Origin: Takakia lepidozioides
Taxonomy: Eukaryota; Streptophyta; Takakiopsida; Takakiales; Takakiaceae
Length of the DNA: 64,000 bases
Assembly (NCBI GenBank): GCA_030704615.1
Contig: CM060731.1
Coordinates: 60,740,756-60,804,755 of the forward strand
Reading direction: 5' to 3'
Shown one piece after another: positions 44,491 through 57,284 of this stretch. The position numbers were made by a program, and so were the translations under genes. The first letter of the stretch is position 1, and each line of letters opens with the position of its first letter. The notes under the pieces were generated by a model. The model was given only the letters and a program-made list of their open reading frames with translations. It was not told where the DNA came from and made no database searches.

Positions 44491-44920
44491 AAAGCTTTGC
44501 TTGTTAATATCATGTTACTGCTGCTCTCTATAATCTAACATGCATTCACTTTTTTTACTTCATTATCCCACCCATTGACTGGTGTCTGAAAAACATTCCT
44601 TCTAAAGTTTCTCCTCATCTTTATTATTTGTTTTTGGATACTTTCCTTTGCCATGTAGTAATTACATGTCTCCAAACCACCATAGATCGACAAAACCAGC
44701 TAATTTGCAGACTTCAACGTGGAAAACTAGGGACGACTCGATAAGAAGGAAAACATGAGTTGAAGAGGAAGGTGCCCTTATCACATTGTCCTTGGCCTTG
44801 TGACACAAAAACAACTAGCTTTTCTTTCACCCTTGGAGGATTTAATTGACCATCAACCCGAAAGGACCCGTTATGTGTGATGCTCGTGTCTGTAGTGAGC
44901 TAAGGAAGAACCCACCATTT
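44491..44920 (+). repeat. R1 dispersed repeat, copy 2
   Basis: Same module order as at 22261 and 62050: CTCTCTATAATCTAACA, CCCATTGACTGG, TTTTTGGATACTTTC, CCAAACCACCA, AGGTGCCCTTATCACATTGT and ACCATCAACCC. 44920-45500 has only A/T-rich sequence with no gene. Confidence 0.65.
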
Positions 44921-45636
44921 GCAGGATGGGGTGAATGCAACGTTTGACTGGACCAACATAGACGTTCCCAGCACAGTTTTAGATGACTGCAATTGATGGT
45001 GTCATCAATTGCATATATATATGTCATTGGATTCCTAGCTTCAATACGCACCCATAGCAACTCTCCAATCATGAATCCGATAAGAAATGACTCCGCTATG
45101 GACTTTTGAACACCGTCATTGTGGACTGTTACCACAATGAATGGAATTACAATGGACTCAAGTTCTCCTATGTGCCATTGGTGAATTCCATTGAAATTTG
45201 GACATAAGGTGGCCATTTTGGTCCACATCATAGGTATGGATTTGAAGTGGCAAAATCATTTATCATTTGACTCATATGGACTAATATATGTAAAAAATAG
45301 GCGTTTTTTGAAAAGTCCGTAGCTCATATTGTTTTTTGGATTTTGGGTGTTTTTTTTTTTTTCTAGAAGTATAAAAACCTATAATCTTCAATGGCTAGGT
45401 GTCATATTGAATTTTTTTTTGTAAACACTAATTTTTAGTTTTTCATAATTTCTCTAAATAATATACTAAAATATTTAATGAATTATATATATAATATTTG
45501 GGGTAGGACTCTTTACTAAATATGTTTAGTATACCATTATCTATCACTAAGAAAATATTTTGGGATAGTATCCTCAATTTGTTTTTTTGGTCATGGACTT
45601 TCATGGAGCAGGATCTGCCGTTTTTGGTCTACTCAA

Positions 45637-45822
45637 CCCTGCAACTGCCCGATGGACAAACTTCTTCCCATGGACCTCTTTGCCTTTTTCCACGGTTGCC
45701 AGGCTGGCACATGCCTTGAGGACACAAATGAAAGTGACATGTTCGGGCTTCACCCCCTCTTGTATCATTTGCACCTAGGTCTCCAAAGCCTCCAACCCAC
45801 GCCCATGCTGGACATATACTCC
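45637..45822 (-). pseudogene. PPR gene fragment
   Basis: The minus strand reads GVYVQHGRGLEALE, a stop (TAG), then VQMIQEGVKPEHVTFICVLK and ACASLATVEKGKEVHGKK. This is the P-to-L motif stretch of a PLS-class PPR protein, including the usual GVKP.HVTF and ACASL..LEKGKEVH signatures. One in-frame stop and no continuation on either side make it a relic. It is separate from the tandem array at 42.9-44.5 kb but may derive from the same family. Confidence 0.75.
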
Positions 45823-45889
45823 AATCGCTATTGCACTCCAGGAGACTAGTACATCACGTTCAGCTGTCAAACACTCTCTTATTTCACTC

Positions 45890-46870
45890 CTTTATCATAG
45901 CAAATTCAGGGTCGAGTGTAATGAGAGGGCAAAACAGGCTGAAATATGTTGAACAAGAAGGTGCCCTCACCACATTGTCCTCGACCTTGTGTCATGACCC
46001 ATGGAGGATTTGACCGACCATCAACCCAAAGAACCTCTTGTGTGTGTTGTTTGTGTCTCCCGAGAGCCCACATTTACAGGATAGACAAACTTCTTGACAT
46101 CGTACATTAAGCCAAATGCCACACCTTGCGATTGCGGTTGTCCCACATCGTAAAGGATCTTTAAAAAACTCATACCAGCTCCGCACCGTGTTGCAACTTC
46201 AGGGCTGAGTCTGATGAGAGCACAAGACAGGCTGAAATAGGTCGAAGAAGAAGGTGCCCTCACCACATTGTCCTCGACCTTATGTCCTGACCCATGGAGG
46301 ATTCGACTGACCATGAACCCAAGATGACCTCTTGTGTGTGCTGCTTGTGTCTGTAGTCAGGTAATGTCGGATTGGTCCGTGAGAACCACCACAGTGCAAC
46401 TGAGTGGGTAGAGATTGAAACGCGACCTGCTAAGACAAAGTTGACTCTCCCAAGAACCTTGTAAACATCAGGAAGAATACCAAATCATGGTACTAACAGG
46501 AGCCGAGAGCCCACATTTGTAGGATGGACAAACTTCACATCGTACATTAAGAAAAAACCACACCTTCCGATTGCGGTTGTCCCACCATCGTGAAAGTCAA
46601 AAACTCATGCCTGCTCTGCTTTGTGCTGCAAATGTAGGGCCAAGTCTGATGAGAGGGCAAAACAAGCTGAAATATGTCGAAGAAGAAGGTGCCCTCACCA
46701 CATTGTCCTCGACCTTGTGTCTTGACCAATGAAGGATTCGACTGACCATGAACCCAAGATGACCTCTTGTGTTTGCTGTTTGTATCTATAGTCAGGTAAT
46801 GTCGGATAGGTCTGTGAGAGCGGCCACGGTGCATTCGAGCAGGTAGAGATTGAAATACGGCCTTATCGCG
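45890..46870 (+). repeat. R1 core cluster, three copies
   Basis: R1 core copies near 45905, 46198 and 46628 each read GAGTSTRATGAGAGGGCAAA, then AAGAAGGTGCCCTCACCACA and TTGTCCTCGACCTTGTG. CGAGAGCCCACATTTRYAGG with GACATCGTACATTAAG and CGATTGCGGTTGTCCCAC follow near 46059 and 46503, giving a period of about 440 bases. 46870-47100 is A/T-rich and ends with a TA dinucleotide run (47056-47083). Confidence 0.7.
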
Positions 46871-47099
46871 ATGCTTTGACACTAGGAATACACAGATCCC
46901 AAAAAACACTAAGTCCCAACCCTGCACTCTGCGACCTAGCAACCCTAAATTCGAGCCAACCTTTTGAATTTTTTGAACGTTTTGCACCCTAACAATATAT
47001 AAAATGATTATATATTCCATGTTATTATGTGAAGGTATTTTTAGCTTTATATATTTGTGTATATATATATATATATATATATTCACCTCGAAGTCATAT

Positions 47100-48970
47100 T
47101 GTTGCAGCCGTTAGATGCACTTGCATCCAACACACCACAATATTTCAACCATGCAAGCAATAATATGTAGACACGTCGTCATTTGCAATCACATCCTCGT
47201 TCTATTGCATCCATTTATCTTTGTATTTTCCACATAGACACTTCTTAGGCAACCAGCAATCGCCACGTGCAGTCGTGAATACTGGCAGTCATACATTCCC
47301 ACGCCCACGTCATCCTGTTGCAGTTTTGGCCATGACTCCTAGTCGTATTTACCATCTTTCCCTATCTGGTCAAATGTGTTTGACCGCAAATCCTGACGTG
47401 GCGGAGGTACAAGGTGGCATATACAACTTCTGGTGGTCACAATTGGCAACCAGGATTGCCCCCTTGCATTTTGTAGACATATGTGCTACGACTGGGCAAA
47501 TGTGGCAGACGTTAAAGCCGGGATCTGTTGTAGTGACCGCAGGTACCATGTTCCCCCTCGGATCAACAATTTGTTTCTGTGCAACATGCTCTTTGTGCTT
47601 ACCTGCAATGAGAGCAAGAACCTCATCACCTCATCATGATGCCAATTTGTCTGTCTCTGTCGTGAAGGACCTCTCCCCCTCTTCCTCCCCCTCCTCCCCC
47701 TTCCACGCCCTCTTCCTCGCAATGTGATGAGACCTCTGGCACCGCTATTGCTCCCTATAGAAAACCCAATGGTTAGTGCCCCTTGTGGTTTCCTTGTGTG
47801 TGGGGGGGGTCAATCCTGTTGTGACCTATACAGCTGTGGATGTGAACAATCCATTGTAGAATTGAGGTTCTTAAGATACCTGGTCTCACCGTGTGTTGCT
47901 GTTGCATGGATGCAAACAATTTGATAATGGCTGATTATGACACAGGCTTAAAATGATGTTTTGGTAGTTTGTGCTGTCAGGTGGAAAGAAAGAGCAAAAT
48001 TGATTAGAAAGGGTAATATGAATGATTGGTAGAGTGCAGGTGTAGGAGGAGAAGTACTTGCTGGACCTGCAAAGAGTGGATAGGCTCTGGCTATAACTTG
48101 TGCAGGATTTCACTTCGTAGCCAGATGTAGCTGATGACTGCTTTTTGATGGCTTCACGGTGCAACCGTTACTGCCCCAACTTGCTTGTGCCCACAACAAT
48201 GTTACCTTCACTCTTTGATTGTGCAATGACTGGCATCACTATCCAACACAGGTCTTTTGCCCTGCCATATTGTACCAAATAGGATCCCTGTTTCACTTGT
48301 AGCATTTCTCCTATAGTGACCTTTACAACCTTTTTAAAACTTTTTGCCAGTGGAGGACGAAGATGTAGTCCACGTTCCTGCTCCAGCGGTTGTGAGGATA
48401 TTTGAGTTTCGCAACTTTGTTGCTCTTCCGTAGTTCACTCTCTCCCAATTATGTGAATATTGCTTGCTACCTGCAATTTGATTGTGATCTTGTAATTGAT
48501 GGAGTGACGCCGCTGTATGCAATGACAACTCTTTGCTAATTCTCAGGGGAAAACACCAACCGACCAAGAGGAGTGGATTAAAGCGCACGGGGAACACCTC
48601 AAAGGGGAAAAAATCACACATTGGGAGAAAAAAACCCACCAAAGAAAAACCACATAAGGGAATAAAACACAGGAAGAAAACCCCAAGGAATATCCACGGG
48701 TTTTTTTTTTCCAAAAGGTTGGAAGGGAAAGCCCACCAAATTCCCTCCGTTGCACAGCTCCCTGTGACTTGTTCTTTTCAAGCACTCTAAAAGGGCAAAA
48801 ACATTATATTTCCTTTAGGGAATGTGCCAGAAGCTCCTTGTCTAGCTTGAAGGATTCAACGCTGCAAACTGTTTTGGTCTATACAAAACTAGAGCTTTAG
48901 TAACCCATCTACACCTTTACTGGCTTTACTGGGTTCGCTAGAGGCAGTGAGTTCACATCGTCTTTATGCT
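47100..48970. other. No recognisable gene
   Basis: The longest frame (47221-47727, 168 codons on +) has no family pattern and ends in low-complexity Ser/Pro codons. Short frames near 48.5-48.8 kb come from A-rich sequence. This is the region immediately 3' of the DMP gene, so it may include its terminator, but no clear signal was identified. Confidence 0.35.
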
Positions 48971-48977
48971 GAGAAGA

Positions 48978-51900
48978 TCAGTTCGGGTTGGAGGGGTGGG
49001 TGGTGGTGGTGGTGGTGGTTTCTGAGCAGACACTACTGTTAACCACATCATCTCCCACTTTAGAGGTGGTCTCATGGACCTGAGTAACAATTTTCTTCAC
49101 CCCATCTGCAATCGACTTGGAAGCCGTAGCAGCTGCGTCAACCACCCCTTGTTGGATGTGGGTGGCAGCATTCTTGGTCGCTGCTTCGCCGTCGCTAAGA
49201 GACTGGGATGCCGCATCTGCAATCGACTTGGAAGCCGTAGCAGCTGCGTCAACTACCCCTTGTTGGATGTGGGTGGCAGCATTCTTGGTCGCTGCTTCGC
49301 CGTCGCTAAGAGACTGGGATGCCTGTTGCATCAAGGAGCTCGCCTGTTGGGCAAGTCCCTCTACGGCCAACGGTTGGCGCCTTAGCGCATCCATCACTGC
49401 CTGTTGGATTTGAGAAACCATCGCTTGGTTGATCGTAGGGCTTCCGTTGGCTTGAGGGATGTGTATAACGAATGCTTGGCCTCCCTGAGTCCCTTGGTTG
49501 AAGAGGGAGGTCGCCTCTTGGACAATTCCCGATAGTTGTCCTGGAGACAGTGAAGAGTTTTGGGAAGCCACATTTGACAGACCCTGTTGGATCAGAGTGC
49601 TGGCGTCCCGGGTGATAGCTGGTAAGTATGCTGCTGCAGATGCTTGGCCCATGGAAATAGTATCCCTCGTTGTTTGCTGGAGTAGGGAGGCGGCCTCTTG
49701 AGCCCTTTCAGGCCACTGCCCGATGGTCGACGAAATGCTTTGAGGGCCATTGATCAGCCCCTGTTGGATGTCGATGATTGCGTCCTTGGCGGCAGGCAAG
49801 TAAGCAGCAGCCGTCGCTTGGCCTGCACTCACAGCGGTAGCCCCCTCTTGGAGGAGAGAGGCAGTCTGTCGGGCAAGTTCTGGTAGGTTGCTTTGGGTGG
49901 CGACATTGCTCACGGCTTGTTGTATCTGGGCAGAAGCATTTGTCACCCCCTGTTGAATTTCATTGACGGCGTTCATCGTACCCTTTTGGATTGAGGCCAC
50001 CTCGTTGGAGATGCCCGGCATATACACAGCACGCGCATCCTTGGCATAGGAACTGGCTGACTCATCGATTTTGTTAATCCCATCCTTCACCGCTTTCTCA
50101 ACTTTTGTATTAGATTCTAGATCCTGCACCCCTTGCTTGGCTGCCTCCTTGGCAAAATTCTGCAGACCACCAGGTCCCCCTTTGCCAGTAACCGCAGCCT
50201 CAATTCCAGAAAACAGAGATAAGGCCTCCTGGCCCAGAGAGGGTTTTGCACCTCCACCTGCACCTCCGTCCTGGCCAAGTCCCACAATTTCGGTTACCTT
50301 GACTTTGGAGTCAGTAGTCGTTTCGGCAGGCTTCAGGGGGGGCAGGGGGTGAGTAAGTCCGTTTCTTGCGGCTGGTGAGAATGCGAAAACAGAGGTGATC
50401 ACAGACCCCACCAGCAATGGCAACGTCTTAACTATTGTTCCAGGCACATGTTTGTAATAGCAGGTTGACACTGGGCTTGTCAGCAGCGTCAGAATTGCAA
50501 ACGCGGCTCCTGACAAAAAAGCATGAATGAAGTCTAGAGGCTTCAACTTGTACTGTCCATCGGCATCCATATATGTACGTTTTCCCTTTTGCAACAGGCT
50601 GCCCTCGAATGCAGGGTTCCAGAGCCCATAGGGTGTCACAACTCCATGATAGACTTTCCCATTGTCAGCCTGCGTTCAGTGTATTATCCCGGAGCCACGA
50701 GCTCAGTCAATTTCCAGACACTTGAACCAATACCTAACAGCGTTTATGTGAAGTTATATGCTAATTTGTAACGTGAGCCATGAAGGTCGGGGTCCTGTGA
50801 GGAACTCTTACATTTACACTATGATTAAGGGTATTGTGGTATGTCAGAAGATTACGCATAGACTCACTTGAGAATGTCCATACTCAGACATGCACTTGCT
50901 GAGAGGCTCGTTCACAATAGCTACAAACCATCTGAACGCCAGTTCACCTGGCTCAGATCAACTCAAAGTGTGCATATGTGATACTTACCTCAACCGCACT
51001 GCCAGCAGATCAGAGAACAAGAACACTTTCTGTTCAGTACTTAAATCTTCAATGTGGGCACAAACTTCGTTATCTATTGACATAAATATCTGTTGCGGTT
51101 GCACTTCGTATGTAACTGCAAAGGTGTCGTTCAATCAGCCTGAAGACTATCTAGACTAAACAATCCTCTTGGCAATGTCTTTAGTGGACCATGCACATAT
51201 CCATTATAGCATCCCCTACCTGGAAGGCACTGGGCGATTATGTTTGTTAATACAAAGTCCCAGATGAGATCTCCATACATTGTGCAGTGATCATGCCTCC
51301 AAACTTATCTCCGCTAGGAGGGTCAACAGCTACATTGGAACTCGGGATCTAGAGACAGTCTTGTGTGAAGGAGAAACTGTTCCGTTCGAGTTATAATTAT
51401 ATGCGTGGACCAACAGAAGTACGCGACGACCTTCTCCTACAAACTTGGGATCACGCAACGCACCCTTTGAGAGCGTACACCTCGCGGGATCCCAACACCT
51501 CCGGAACCCCTTGTGAGTTTTGGCCGGTCCCATAAAGTTTCGTTCAATGGAGAAGAGAGACGAGTATTATAGTAGTCCAGAGAGAGGTCTTGATCCTCAT
51601 AGCAAGGGAAGGGAGGCTTATGACACATGTTAGTTATAAAAGGGCTAGAGACTGGTCATCAACGAGGAAAAGCTGGGAATTGGGAACTACCAGTTTGCAA
51701 GCAGGATATACAGATAACCATAATGACTGCTGACCAGTGTGATAATATCATGTACAGCGTGAGTGCTAAAGCAAGGCACATACAACAACAGGCTATATTG
51801 ATCCGGAAGGTATTGACACTTTGTCTTCTGGACAACAGTGGGTACTTGGCGATTCCTTGGAAGCTCTCCACAGTGTCTTCAGAATTTCTGGCGGTCGATG

Positions 51901-53688
51901 CAACATATCAACGATCTCGAGGCTGACTAAACGGACCCCTCCTCTTGTTAGTGTTGGACATCCATTTCAGTACTACTTGGTTTATGAACATTAAAGACTG
52001 ACAAATTCTGCCCGGGCCACTTAGCAAAGGCTTCCCGTACTCCCTCATCGGCGCCAGTATAAGATCCGATTCACTACAAACCCGTTCGTTTAGAATGGGT
52101 ACACTGCAAGCTCATCTGCCTACGGATCACTATGTCTTTCCTGTGGAATATAAAGGTCACCGGTTCTGCCTCCAAAATAAAATAAGAAAGAGGCTCAAGT
52201 TCGCGATCAACTTTTATTTAGCATGATGTCAATGCAGCCATGATCTAACAACTTAGTTTTCTCGAAACTCAGACTGATGCCAATGCGAACTGTTAAAACA
52301 GCTGAATGGATTGAACCTGAATCCTGGGATTGTGACCACGTAGCTCGGGTACCTGCACCCGAACATTCTGTGTGGCAACAGAGCGCGCATATTAAGTCAG
52401 AGAATTCCTGCCTAAACTTCCTAAAGGTGTCGCGCCAACCTATGCTGATCCTCGGGATGAGAATCCTACTGCTTCCAGACTATGAAGACCAAATGCACAA
52501 AATTTTGCACTCCGGAATATGGCCATAATCAGTAAGAACTAATATAGTAGTACATGATAAACGGATTCATGTATTTCATGGTTAATAGCGCGTCACTGTC
52601 AAATCAGCGCAATCTGTATGCTTACAAATCTAGATTTTCGGTGATCAAAACAATACATGAACTCACCAAATCTTCTATGCTGCATTGCAAGAGAAGATCA
52701 TGCGGCTGAAACGAGAGTAGCTGCGCTGGATAAATGCAGGCACAGTTAATCCTGATCTGATATAGAAAATGCTATAATTAGGGCCTTCAGTATGTGAACA
52801 ACTTTCACATACGTTGGACGAGCTGTTTAGTGGGTTGGTCCCCCCTGGGCATCCATTGCCCAACTGTTAACACTGGCGCAGCTCAGGGTGGCGTCCAGCT
52901 ATAAAAGCTCTAGAACTAGTGAACCTGAATATATATCGAGGATCTCCTTGCCACTCTGTACATCTTTCTGGTGGTCGATGATCATACTGTGATTCAAGTA
53001 CCATTGGTTTCTTGAACTATGTGACTTGCGGTGACAACGGGCAGGACATGAGTATAAAATGGCGAGCCTACAGGTACCATCTATGGTTGTCTGTAACACG
53101 AGGCGCTGTGTTGAAGTTTCCCGCATTACATTTTGCGACTCAATAAATACCTACGACAAGCAAAGAAGGAAGAGGCTAGGACAGGAAAGGAAGCCCATAT
53201 GACTTGATCATATAGGGCACAGTACCAATTCAGCAGTCTTTTAAAGCTTGTGCAATTATCAGAAGGAACAAGGGAGTATGGTGATGCCATGTACAAGCCA
53301 GGAACTTCTATCGATCATGACGGAGGATATTGAAGTTCACGTGGAGATCTATATTCCAGATACACCATGTGATAATTCTGTGATTAAACATGGGAGAGTA
53401 ACTAGAGCTACAAACCTGGTAGGTATCGGTGAAGCAGACGACAATACACGTGGAAGCAAGAATGCACAGCATTACAGCGGTCACTGCCTTCTCAACAGTC
53501 CCGCACACACCGTCGTTTGTAGCCAATGGCGCCAGAGTCTGAAACAGCAGAAATGTGTTGGCAGGTAGTAGCTTGGTGATGTTTCCCACCATATTTTGGT
53601 CCGATGGGAGGGTCCTGGGATAGCTTTTGGCGTAGGTGTAGCTTTCCGTTGTGGTAGTCTCTTTCGTCGCGGGCGGGGCGCTGGCCAT
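48978..53688 (-). CDS. DMP (DUF679) membrane protein with long helical C-terminal tail
   Basis: Two coding exons, 53416-53688 (91 codons, ATG at 53688) and 50669-48978, joined in phase 0 across a 2746-base intron, give 654 residues with no lesion. DMP proteins are plant endomembrane/plasma-membrane proteins; some act in gamete fusion and organelle breakdown. DMP signatures are NITKLLPANTFLLFQTLAP (about 36-54), the hydrophobic AVMLCILASTCIVVCFTD (71-88), NGKVYHGVVTPYGLW (94-108), LDFIHAFLSGAAFAILTLL (136-154) and LPLLVGSVITSVFAFSP (174-190). Four membrane segments are expected. Ordinary DMPs are about 200-250 residues; this one continues for about 450 more, rich in Ala, Gln and Ser with recurring AAAYLP, IQQG and EAASLLQQ motifs. 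A TTGTTCTGCAG acceptor 14 bases or so upstream of the ATG suggests a 5' UTR intron. The next in-frame upstream Met lies on the intron side of it and was rejected. Confidence 0.85.
49109..49330 (-). repeat. 111-bp near-exact tandem duplication in the DMP tail
   Basis: Two units (49109-49219 and 49220-49330) differ at about one base, so the duplication is recent. It adds 37 residues (DAASQSLSDGEAATKNAATH onward) in frame. A GGT trinucleotide run near 49000-49020 encodes the Thr-rich end of the protein. Confidence 0.9.
50670..53415 (-). other. Intron of the DMP gene
   Basis: Begins GTTTGTAGC at 53415 and ends ACGCAG at 50670 on the minus strand. No transposon, RNA gene or alternative exon was recognised in it; short open frames are unsupported. 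Confidence 0.75.
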
Positions 53689-54250
53689 TGTGAGAGGTGT
53701 ATAAGCGACTGGGCTGCAGAACAAGAAAGAGAAGTAAGCAGTCAAGCAAGAAAAGTAGTTCAAAATAAAAACCAGCAGACGGCACTACCTAGGATGCAAC
53801 CGAATGTTCCACATAAGAGAATAAAGAGACGGAAAGTAGTAGTAGGAATAGGCCACAAAAGAAAGGAAGGAAGGAAGGAACTGACAAGAGAGAAACTGGG
53901 AGTTAGAACAAGTCTCACATGAGAGTCTGGGGAAAGTTATGGCTGCAGGAGAGAGGGATCAAAGATGGGCAGAGAGACGGAGAGAGCTGGGAAAAACAGC
54001 TGCTCCACTGCGATAGAAACGAAAAAGATTAGTGATACAAACAGAACCAATCGAGAGAATGTGGATCGGTCTGATTTCGTGTACATAGACTGATGAGACT
54101 CCGAGCCCAGAGAAACTATTTTTAGGCGAGGTAGATGACGAGGTGGGGCCATGACCCTATACCCCACCACAAGAGGAACAATTAATGGCGATGGAAGCAT
54201 TCAAAGGAGGGCACGAGGCAGCAGGATGTAAACCAATGCATTGATGCCAT
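53689..54250 (-). promoter_or_regulatory. 5' region of the DMP gene
   Basis: The region upstream of the start codon includes a pyrimidine-rich tract and TTGTTCTGCAG acceptor (minus strand) that would end a 5' UTR intron. GAAGGAAGGAAGGAAC near 53865 is a short tetranucleotide run. No TATA box could be assigned with confidence. Confidence 0.3.
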
Positions 54251-55190
54251 ATATGCTGCAAGTCATAAGACCTGGGGTCTCTATGTCTGCCTCAGACAAC
54301 CAAATGCTCGGACAGCTCCGACGTGGTGGGGCTCACGGATATTCCGTCAGCTCTTATATTGACCGCAGCACTCCCAACCCCCCACAAAATCAACTTTTCT
54401 CAAGACTGTTTTGGGCACCTTGTTACTAAACACTGGAACCACGCAAGGATATACCGTACTCGCGCAGATCTCTTGCCAGTTCTTTGAGGCTATGGTTTTT
54501 CACTGATCATGCGCTTACTGCAATCTTCCTTGGAGCCTCTTTGCTTCCCCCATCAACCTCTTCGACACTGAAATCTACAACTTTCTACACTATAAGAGAC
54601 GACCACATTTTGGAGTATATTCCAGCCTGTTGAAGATATGGCCCAACTGGATTTTGATCATGTGATTCTTGTGGAATGAAGGTGTCATACGCTACTGGCC
54701 CACCAGCTCACCTCTCCATGTATTGTGGTACTAGACCCGCCGTCCCATGGTAGGCACTAGGCCCACTAGGCACGCACTTGTGTTTTCGTCTCACTCTTTC
54801 CACACTCTCGGGGGCTATCCTTCTCGGCTTTACCCCTTACAAGTACAGTACCTAGTTGACCAAGGCCGTACCCAAGCCATCCGCAACCGAGACAGGCTGC
54901 AGAATCTAGCGTGCATGTGCAATGCTTGCATGAGGGCTGCGCGGCATGTGAAGAGCGTGGACCAACATATCAGGTGACGGTGGTCCCCCATGGGCCCCAC
55001 TTCATCATTTTCCCCACTCCAATTTGTTTTCATCTTTACCTTTTCCCAGGATGCTTTGCTAATTTTTGTCTGGCAAGTAATTTAGATAAACCTGATTTCC
55101 CCCCTCCCTAATTACTCAGGATAATTACCTGGCATACTTAGCTTCTTCCGGCTGATGCCGGTTCTGCATTCAGAACTGGCTATGGCCCGG
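54251..55190. other. No recognisable gene
   Basis: Mixed sequence with no convincing reading frame, element end or RNA gene. Confidence 0.4.
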
Positions 55191-55194
55191 AGGG

Positions 55195-55845
55195 ATAGCA
55201 AACTTGGAACTCTTGGGAATGTCAAACAACTCCATGAATCCTCAACCCTCCTCAACCCTTACAACGCGTTCCGGACCGTATGTGCCCCTCTTTTCCAGGG
55301 TGGCCGATATAGACATTGCCTTTCCGGCTTGTCCTACGAATAACTTTTACGCACCGAAAGTTGAAAGTCTGCCCGTTCACTAGAATGAAAAATATTGCCA
55401 AGAGAGCCAAATAAACCGGAGTTACACAAACTTGAAACTTGTGGGAATGTGAAACAACTACTGGAATCCTCAACCCTTAACATCGTGGATTTTGGACCGT
55501 CTGCGCCCGTCCTTTCCAGGGTGGGCGATATTGACTTCGCCATTTGGGCTTTATCCAAAAAAACCCCCAAAAGTCGGCCCATTTTGTAGTATGAACCATA
55601 TCACCAAGAGAACTGGTCGAACAAACTGGAGGAAGCTTGGAACTCTTGGGAATGTGAAACAACTCCCGGAATCCTCAACCCTTAACATAGTAGATTCTCG
55701 ACCGTCTGCGGCCGTCTTTTCCAGGGTGGGCGATCATTTGCGCTTGTCCAAAAAAGCTCTACCAGCACCTTTTACCCCCCAAAAAGTTTCTCTAGTATGA
55801 ACAATATCACCAAGAGAATTGGCCGTACAAACTGGAGGTACGTAG
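55195..55845 (+). repeat. Tandem repeat of about 208-228 bp, three copies
   Basis: Units contain ACTTGGAACTCTTGGGAATG, CTGGAATCCTCAACCCTTAAC and CTTTTCCAGGGTGGGCGAT with GTTTCTAGTATGAACA..ATCACCAAGAGAA at the junctions. GGGAATGT landmarks at about 55216, 55444 and 55652. Short open frames here are repeat by-products. 55850-56330 holds no gene. Confidence 0.8.
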
Positions 55846-56379
55846 TACGTACGCGGGAGGCAGACCATTGAGCATATTTGAGGGGGGCGCTCTGGACTAT
55901 GTGCTCCCACTATGATGAAAGGGCCCTAGAAGTCTTAATATCCATTTACCTGCGTCTATTTGGTTACACGGATCGAGGATCCCCCAAGGCCACCCTGCTT
56001 GCAGATCTGAGTCCAGGAGATTGCAGGCCTGACGAATTGAGAGGCAATTGTAATGAAACTACTCAAAAAATAAAAATAAAAATATAGATGCTTCCCCAAG
56101 GGAGCGTAAATTATGGTGTCTCTTCACCAGAAGGGCTAGGTAGTGCCTTCCAACTGAAAGGTGGACACCTTCATGCCACATCCAACGTGGTATGTGCCCT
56201 TTACCACTGGGCTACATGCTGGTTGTCCAGACTACTCATACGATTCCTCTGAGAACAATGATTCTTTTGATTGGAAACATATACTATGCCAAAACATTAG
56301 GAACAATGTATAATAGCATAGGCATATGATCTTATGGTACTTTGTCCAGATTTAGGCGATCTCTTGTCCTCGATCGCTT

Positions 56380-56462
56380 GTTCTTTTTGGACCTCTTCAC
56401 CTTCTCTTTGTAAAGTTTTATGGGCGTCTGCTCTGCTCCCCTTTTTCAAAAAAAAATTAAAA
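56380..56462 (+). mobile_element. LINE-like 3' tail
   Basis: TTTGTAAAGTTTTATGGGCG followed by TCTGCTCTGCTCCCCTTTTTC and a short A run. It resembles the tails at 16500-16629 and 20180-20266 in order and orientation. No coding part is recognisable upstream. 56463-57090 has no gene. Confidence 0.4.
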
Positions 56463-57097
56463 TACAATGGCTGCCACCATCTGCACGTAACCTTGGCTTC
56501 TCACTCTTTACATGAGGTAAATGGCACTAGCTGATTATGAAATGCTAAATGTGAATTAATAGTCATCCAATTTGGTAGAAGTTACCTAGGCTTGACTCTC
56601 ACCTCCATGTCATCTATGTGAAAGGGTTTCCAAGTCTGACATTTAACACGCCCATGTCTTACAGTACTCAGGGTGTGGTGAAATCCTTCATCACTTTGTA
56701 TTTCATGCAGGACAGGGGGCTTAGCAAAGATGATTTTTTCAAGCTAACTGAGTTTGGTGGTTTATATCATTAATTGGGGCTGATATGTCCTAATTATCTT
56801 TGAACAGGCTTCCAGTAGCCAATTTCTGATTAAATTATAGTAGTTGATCCTAACTTTTTAACTGCTCTGTAGTGAGTAATTGGCCGTTTATGGAAGTTCC
56901 AAACTAATGGAAACTTGGTGGTGATCAATGCAAAAGAGCGACCTTCTGGATAATACCCTATCTTCCTGGAGCCGTATGCTGTCAGGGATCCCGGGTAAGA
57001 TAATGTGTTAAGGGGAAGGCTGATACAAGTGCATTGCAGGAACTTGGTCTTCAAGAGTGCTGGCCCATGAACTATGTTGATTGGCAGTAGCATCTGC

Positions 57098-57284
57098 CAT
57101 ACCCAAGAGTGCCCATCACACGCATCGATACATAATGGCTTTGCCCTTCAGGTGCCAACTTAGCAAGTCCAAAATTTGCTACCTTGGCATTGAAGTTATA
57201 CTTCAGCAATATATTAGAGGCCTTCAAATCTCTATGGATCACACAAGGCTGAGAGTGCAAGTAAGCCAGCCCCCTTGCTGCCCG
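57098..57284 (-). pseudogene. Receptor-like kinase fragment
   Basis: The minus strand encodes [20 protein letters not shown] then [25 protein letters not shown] and RVMGTLGYG. This is the catalytic loop and activation segment of a plant receptor-like Ser/Thr kinase. The HRDLKxxN loop is intact but the Mg-binding DFG reads NFG, and the chain ends before the APE motif. It abuts the PPR relic at 57285 with no intron border, so it is a fragment joined by rearrangement. Confidence 0.8.

Noticed and set aside
47221-47727. A 168-codon plus-strand gene downstream of the DMP gene
   Set aside because: No family pattern, low-complexity end and no splice or neighbour support; left as unassigned.
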